Origin: Ursus arctos | Taxonomy: Eukaryota; Chordata; Mammalia; Carnivora; Ursidae | Assembly (NCBI RefSeq): GCF_023065955.2 | Contig: NW_026622786.1 | Location: 45,680,938-45,744,937, forward strand | Direction of reading: 5' to 3' | DNA: 64,000 nt | In this document: one piece after another, positions 60,360-64,000 of the stretch | Layout of the letters: every line of letters begins with the position of its first letter | How positions within the stretch are numbered: the stretch's first letter is position 1 | Notes under the pieces: model-generated | What the model saw: only the letters and a program-made list of their open reading frames with translations | What the model was told of the DNA's origin: nothing | The model's database searches: none | Position numbers and translations under genes: made by a program

Positions 60360-60722
60360 AGCTCCTGGAGATAAATCTCATAATATTGGTGGGGCTTCCC
60401 ACAATTGAGTGTTTTTGGCGTTTTAAACTCTCAACATTGTCCACACTGAGTTTCCAGCAATTCATCAATTACAGTTCAGGTTTTCCTACTCCAGCACTGG
60501 TTTCTGTGATGGTTTCAGCTAATGAGTGTTCCGGTAAGCCGTGACTCCCTGTATTCTCCTGTCTGTCTCAACAACCGTGGGGACAATTTGCTAGTGTTCT
60601 CCCCTGTCCTATAGATCTAAGAATCATTGATTTTTTGGTCTGTTTAGCTTTGTACTTTGTACATGGAATGGTGACTTCCAAGCTTCTTATATGCACAACT
60701 GAAAATTAAAAGTTCTGTGTTT
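60360..60722 (-). mobile_element. Probable L1/HAL1 5' relic, antisense
   Basis: Continues the texture of the preceding relic, with 'agtgactccctgtattctcctgtctgtctc' like text at 60540-60570. I could not anchor it firmly. Confidence 0.35.
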
Positions 60723-61272
60723 TTGTGAGACTATTTCTGGGATTCTATTCTATTGATCTATGTCTCTATACTTTCACCGAGACCATATATTGATTAGTGT
60801 AGCTTTATATTAAGTAATAGAATCAGATATCAGGACTCCTCCATATTTGTTCTTCTTCATCAGAATTATTTTGGCAATTCTAGCTTTTTCACCTTCCCAT
60901 ATAGATTTTAGAATCATCTTGTACTTATCTATCAAAATGCTATCTAGGCTTTTGTGTAGGATTCTGTTGAATGTATAGATCAAAGTGAGGGAGAATTGGA
61001 CTGAGCATTTCAATCTGTGAATAGTGTATGTTTCTCCATTTACTTAGCTTTCTTTTGATTTTTTAAGTAGTATTTTAAGTAGTATTTTTAAGTAGTATTT
61101 TGTATTTTTTTGGTGCTATTATAAGTAGATTTAATATATATATATATATATATATCTCAAAATCCATTTATTCATTAGTGGTATCTAGAAATGTAAGTAT
61201 ATTTTGTAGACTGACGCTATGATCTTGCTAAACTCAAATCTTGGTTATAGGAGCTTTTTAAAAGAGTCTTCT

Positions 61273-61468
61273 GGGGGCCCCTGAGTGGCTCAGTTGGCTA
61301 AGCTACTGACTCTTGATTTTTGGCTCAGGTCACGATCTCAGGGTCACGATCTCAGGGTCATGAGATTGGGCCCCACGTTGCGCTCTATGCTTAGTGCAAC
61401 ATCTGCTTGAGATTCTTTCTCTCCCTCCCCCTATGTTCCCCCCAAATAAATAAAAAATGTTTAAAAAA
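61273..61468 (+). mobile_element. SINEC with internal 14-bp duplication
   Basis: Head 'gggggcccctgagtggctcagttggctaagc'. The word cacgatctcagggt occurs twice in tandem (61331-61344 and 61345-61358), a duplication within the tRNA-related region. CT-rich body and tail 'aaataaataaaaaatgtttaaaaaaag' follow. Confidence 0.94.
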
Positions 61469-61863
61469 AGAGACGTCAGGATTTTTTTATATAGATAATC
61501 ATGTACTCTACAAATAGAGACAGCTTTACATCTTCATTTCTGAACTGTATACCTTTCTATTTTTTGGCTTATTTCATTGGGTAGAACTTCCAGGATGACG
61601 CTGGATGTGGATGAGGAGAAAATACATCTTTAACACAGAGGGAAAGATTCGGTATATCACCATTAAATATTATGTTACCTATGAGTTTGTGGATGCCCTG
61701 TAGTAGGTTAAAACAGTTCCTTTTGATTCTTTGATTTCTGAGAAATTTATTTTTTGTCATAAATAAAGGTGAATTTTACTAATGCTTTTTTTGTTGTTTC
61801 TACTGAGGTGATCATAAGCTTTTCTGTTTTTAACTTAGTCTGTTAATATGATGAATTATATAG

Positions 61864-62243
61864 TATATTAGTTTGTTAGGGCTACCATAGCAAAATATTA
61901 CAGGCTTAAACAATAGAAACTTACTCTGTCACAGTTCTAAAAGCTGGAAGTTCAAGATCAAGGCGCTGACAATGTTGGCTTCTCCTGAGGCCTCTTTCTT
62001 TGGTTTTCAAATGGCCAACTTTTTGTGTGTGTGTCCTCACGTAGACTTCTTTCTGTATGTACACTTCCCTGGTGTATTTTCCTCTTCTTATATGGACACC
62101 AGTTATGTTGGATTACGGTCCCACCCTTATGATTTCATTTAACTTTAACTACTTCTTTAAAGGCCTTATCTCCATATATCATCACATCAGTGCTTAGGTC
62201 TTTAATATATGAATTTGGTGAATGCCCAATTCAGTCTATAACT
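61864..62243 (-). mobile_element. Solo LTR, MaLR (MLT1-like), antisense
   Basis: 'tatattagtttgttagggctaccatagcaaaatattacaggcttaaacaatagaaac' begins it. It continues 'tcacagttctaaaagctggaagttcaagatcaaggc', 'ttcttatatggacaccagttatgttggattacggtcccaccc', and ends 'cccaattcagtctataact'. Same family type and orientation as 16713-17095. It interrupts the L1M ORF2 relic. Confidence 0.78.
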
Positions 62244-62616
62244 CATGGTTTGGTTTTTAAATGTCAGGTCAGCCTTGCTTTCCTATGCTGAACTCCCCTT
62301 GATTCTAATATATTTGTCCCTTTCTTGATATATTATTGAACTGGATTTGCTTATATTTTGGTGAAGTATTTTATGTCTGCGTTCATGATGGTTATTGTTC
62401 TATAGATTCCTTGTCTTTGTCTGGTTTGGGTAGTAGAATGAATCTGACCTCATAAAATGGATTGGCAAGTATTTCCTCCTCTTATCCATTCTGACGGATA
62501 TTGTGTAGAATTGGTATTATTTCTTATTCAAATATTCAGTAGAATTCACCAGTAAAGGTATATGATTCTAAAGTTCCTTTTTCTGGAAGGTGTCTATTCT
62601 GAATTCCATTTCTTCT

Positions 62617-62994
62617 GTATTTTTTATTTTTATTTATTTATTTATTTTTATTTATTTTTTTAATAATATTTATTTTGTTATATTAGTCACCATATAGTAC
62701 ATCCCCAGTTCTTGATGCAATGTTCCATGATTCATTACTTGCATATAACACCCAGTGCACCATGCAATATGTGCCCTCCTTACTACCCATCACCGGCCTA
62801 TCCCAATCCCTCACCCCCCTCCCCTCTGAAGCCCTCAGTTTGTTTCCCAGAGTCCACAGTCTCTCATGGTTCATTCCCCCTTCTGTTTACCCCCCTTCAT
62901 TCTTCCCTTCCTTCTCCTACCGATCTTCCTATTTCTTATATTCCATAAATGAGTGAAACCATATGATAATTGTCTTTTTCTTAGCATAATCTCC
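62617..62994 (-). mobile_element. 5'-truncated L1 3' end, antisense
   Basis: Reversed A-rich tail with TTTA repeats, then the same 3' UTR as at 20700 and 50302, ending in the last codons of ORF2 (reversed, near 62940-62994). A perfect 12-bp target-site duplication, tccatttcttct, lies at 62605-62616 and 62995-63006. About 17 bp are missing near 62980 compared with the 50302 copy. Confidence 0.94.
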
Positions 62995-63060
62995 TCCATT
63001 TCTTCTTTAAATACACTCCTGTCCAGATGATCTATTTCTTCCTGAACTTCTTTGCTATTA

Positions 63061-63266
63061 AAAAAAAAAAGATTTATTTATTTTAGAGAGAGGGAAGGCA
63101 TGTGCAAGTGGGAGGAGGAATAGAGAAAGAGGGAGAGAAATCCTCAAGCAAACTCTATGCTGAGCCTGGAGCCTGATGCAAGGCTGAGTCTCAGAACCCC
63201 GAGATCATGACCTGAGCCAAAATCAAGAGTCAGACACTCCACCAACTGAGCCACCCAGGCACCCCT
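63061..63266 (-). mobile_element. SINEC
   Basis: Reversed tail 'aaaaaaaaaagatttatttattttagag', body, and head ending 'ccaccaactgagccacccaggcacccc'. The flanks repeat 'ctatttctt(c/t)ctgaa' at 63032 and 63266, consistent with a diverged target-site duplication. Confidence 0.93.
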
Positions 63267-63548
63267 ATTTCTTTCTGAATTTTGAGTAATATGTGTTTTC
63301 CATGTAATTTGTTGAGTGTATTGACCTAGTGATACCCATAGTATCATTTTACTATGCTTTCAATGTCTGTGGGATCAGTTGTAAACTTCCATCATTCCTT
63401 TTAAGAACTGGTAATTTGTGTCTTTTCATTCTTTCCTGGGTTAGCCCAGCTAGAGATTCATTAACTTTATTGATCTTCTGAAATGTTCAGCATTTGGTTT
63501 TATTGATTTTTTCTACTGTCTCTCTATTTTGTTTCATTTATTTTTTAA

Positions 63549-63724
63549 TTATTTATTTATTTGAGAGAGAGAGAGAGCAGAGCATGTGAGAACATGAGTT
63601 GCAGGGGAGGAGCAGAGGAAGAGGGAAAAGCAGGCTCCCCACTGAGCAGGGAGCCCAATGTGGGGCTTGATCCCAGGACTCTGAGCTGGAGGCAGATGCT
63701 TAACCAACTGAGCCACCCGGTGCC
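63549..63724 (-). mobile_element. SINEC
   Basis: Reversed tail 'attatttatttatttgagagagagagagagc', GA-rich body, and head ending 'gatgcttaaccaactgagccacccggtgcc'. Near-identical flanks: 'catttattttttaa' at 63535-63548 and 'catttaatttttttaa' from 63725. Part of the tRNA-related head is deleted ('gactctgagctggaggc'). Confidence 0.93.
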
Positions 63725-63727
63725 CAT

Positions 63728-63933
63728 TTAATTTTTTTAACTGAGATATAATTGACATCTAACATTATATTAGTTACAGGTGTACAACATAATAATTCAA
63801 TATATGTATATAGTGCAAAATGACCACGACAATAAGTCTAGTTAACATCCATCACTGCATGTAGTTAAAAATTTTTTCTTGTGATGAGAACTTTCCATTC
63901 TCCATGCAACTTTCAAATATACAGTACAGTATT
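63728..63933 (-). mobile_element. L1M 3' terminus, antisense
   Basis: 'actgagatataattgacatctaacattatattagttacaggtgtacaac', 'aatgaccacgacaataagtctagttaacatcc' and 'cttgtgatgagaac' are the reversed L1MA/MB 3' UTR. It is cut by the SINE at the window edge. Confidence 0.8.
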
Positions 63934-64000
63934 GGGACACCTGCGTGGCTCAGTCAGCCATTGTCTGACTCTGGGTATCAGCTCAGGTCATGATCTCAGG
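63934..64000 (+). mobile_element. SINEC, truncated by the window edge
   Basis: Head 'gggacacctgcgtggctcagtcagccattgtctgactctggg' continuing 'agctcaggtcatgatctcagg' at the last base. Only the tRNA-related part is inside the window. Confidence 0.9.

Larger units (their letters stand above)
60725..63534 (-). mobile_element. L1M ORF2 relic, antisense, with four insertions
   Basis: The reversed ORF2 order runs 'gggattctattctattgatctatgtctctatac' (60737), 'caattctagctttttcacc' (60876), 'gatcttgctaaactc' (61221), 'aatatgatgaattatat' (61846), 'gtctttgtctggtttgggtagtagaatgaatctgacctcataaaatgg' (62413), and 'ctagagattcattaactttattgatcttctg' (63450). A SINE (61273), an LTR (61864), a younger L1 (62617) and a SINE (63061) interrupt it. 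No frame survives. A (TA)n run of about 24 bp lies at 61133-61155. Confidence 0.78.

Overview
The window is ordinary intergenic or deep-intronic mammalian nuclear DNA, AT-rich by eye, with no protein-coding gene that I can support. No open frame exceeds about 190 codons. The two longest with recognisable sequence are remnants of LINE-1 (L1) ORF2; the others fall in transposon relics or look like chance frames. I see no rRNA, true tRNA, CRISPR array or operon-like structure.

The lineage is carnivoran and caniform. At least fifteen tRNA-Lys-derived SINEC elements occur on both strands, each with the carnivore head (gcctgggtggctcag...), a CT-rich body and an AATAAA-rich tail. Two copies (58431-58626 and 60142-60335) carry an 'agcctgcttcttcctctcc...ctcgctggctgtct' body that I associate from memory with bears and pinnipeds. 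An arctoid such as a bear, seal or sea lion is my best guess. Relatively young carnivore L1 3' ends lie at 7010, 20700, 37881, 50302 and 62617. The older layer is the usual eutherian set: L2, MIR, L1M, MaLR-like LTRs and a Tigger-like DNA transposon.

Layout: 1-8.7 kb is mostly unique, with L2/MIR relics, one SINE and one L1 3' end. 8.7-12.6 kb holds an antisense L1M, an antisense L2 and an LTR, with SINEs nested in two of them. 12.6-15.2 kb is unrecognised. 15.7-18.8 kb is an old antisense L1M split by a MaLR-like LTR. 19-32 kb is mostly unique, with a Tigger-like relic, several MIRs and short L2 pieces. 32-39 kb has SINEs, a 122-bp tandem duplication, two long L2 fragments and an L1 inserted in the tail of a SINE. 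39-50 kb is mostly unique, with strong microsatellites. 50.0-52.1 kb is an LTR split by a twin-primed L1. From 52.8 kb to the end is an almost continuous block of antisense L1M fragments, repeatedly hit by SINEs, an LTR and a younger L1.

Nothing in the window works as a coordinated gene system. The informative signals are insertion histories: target-site duplications, nesting order, a 5'-inverted L1 and a recent tandem duplication. I did not find a new biological system. Family names are assigned from memory of consensus sequences, without a database search.
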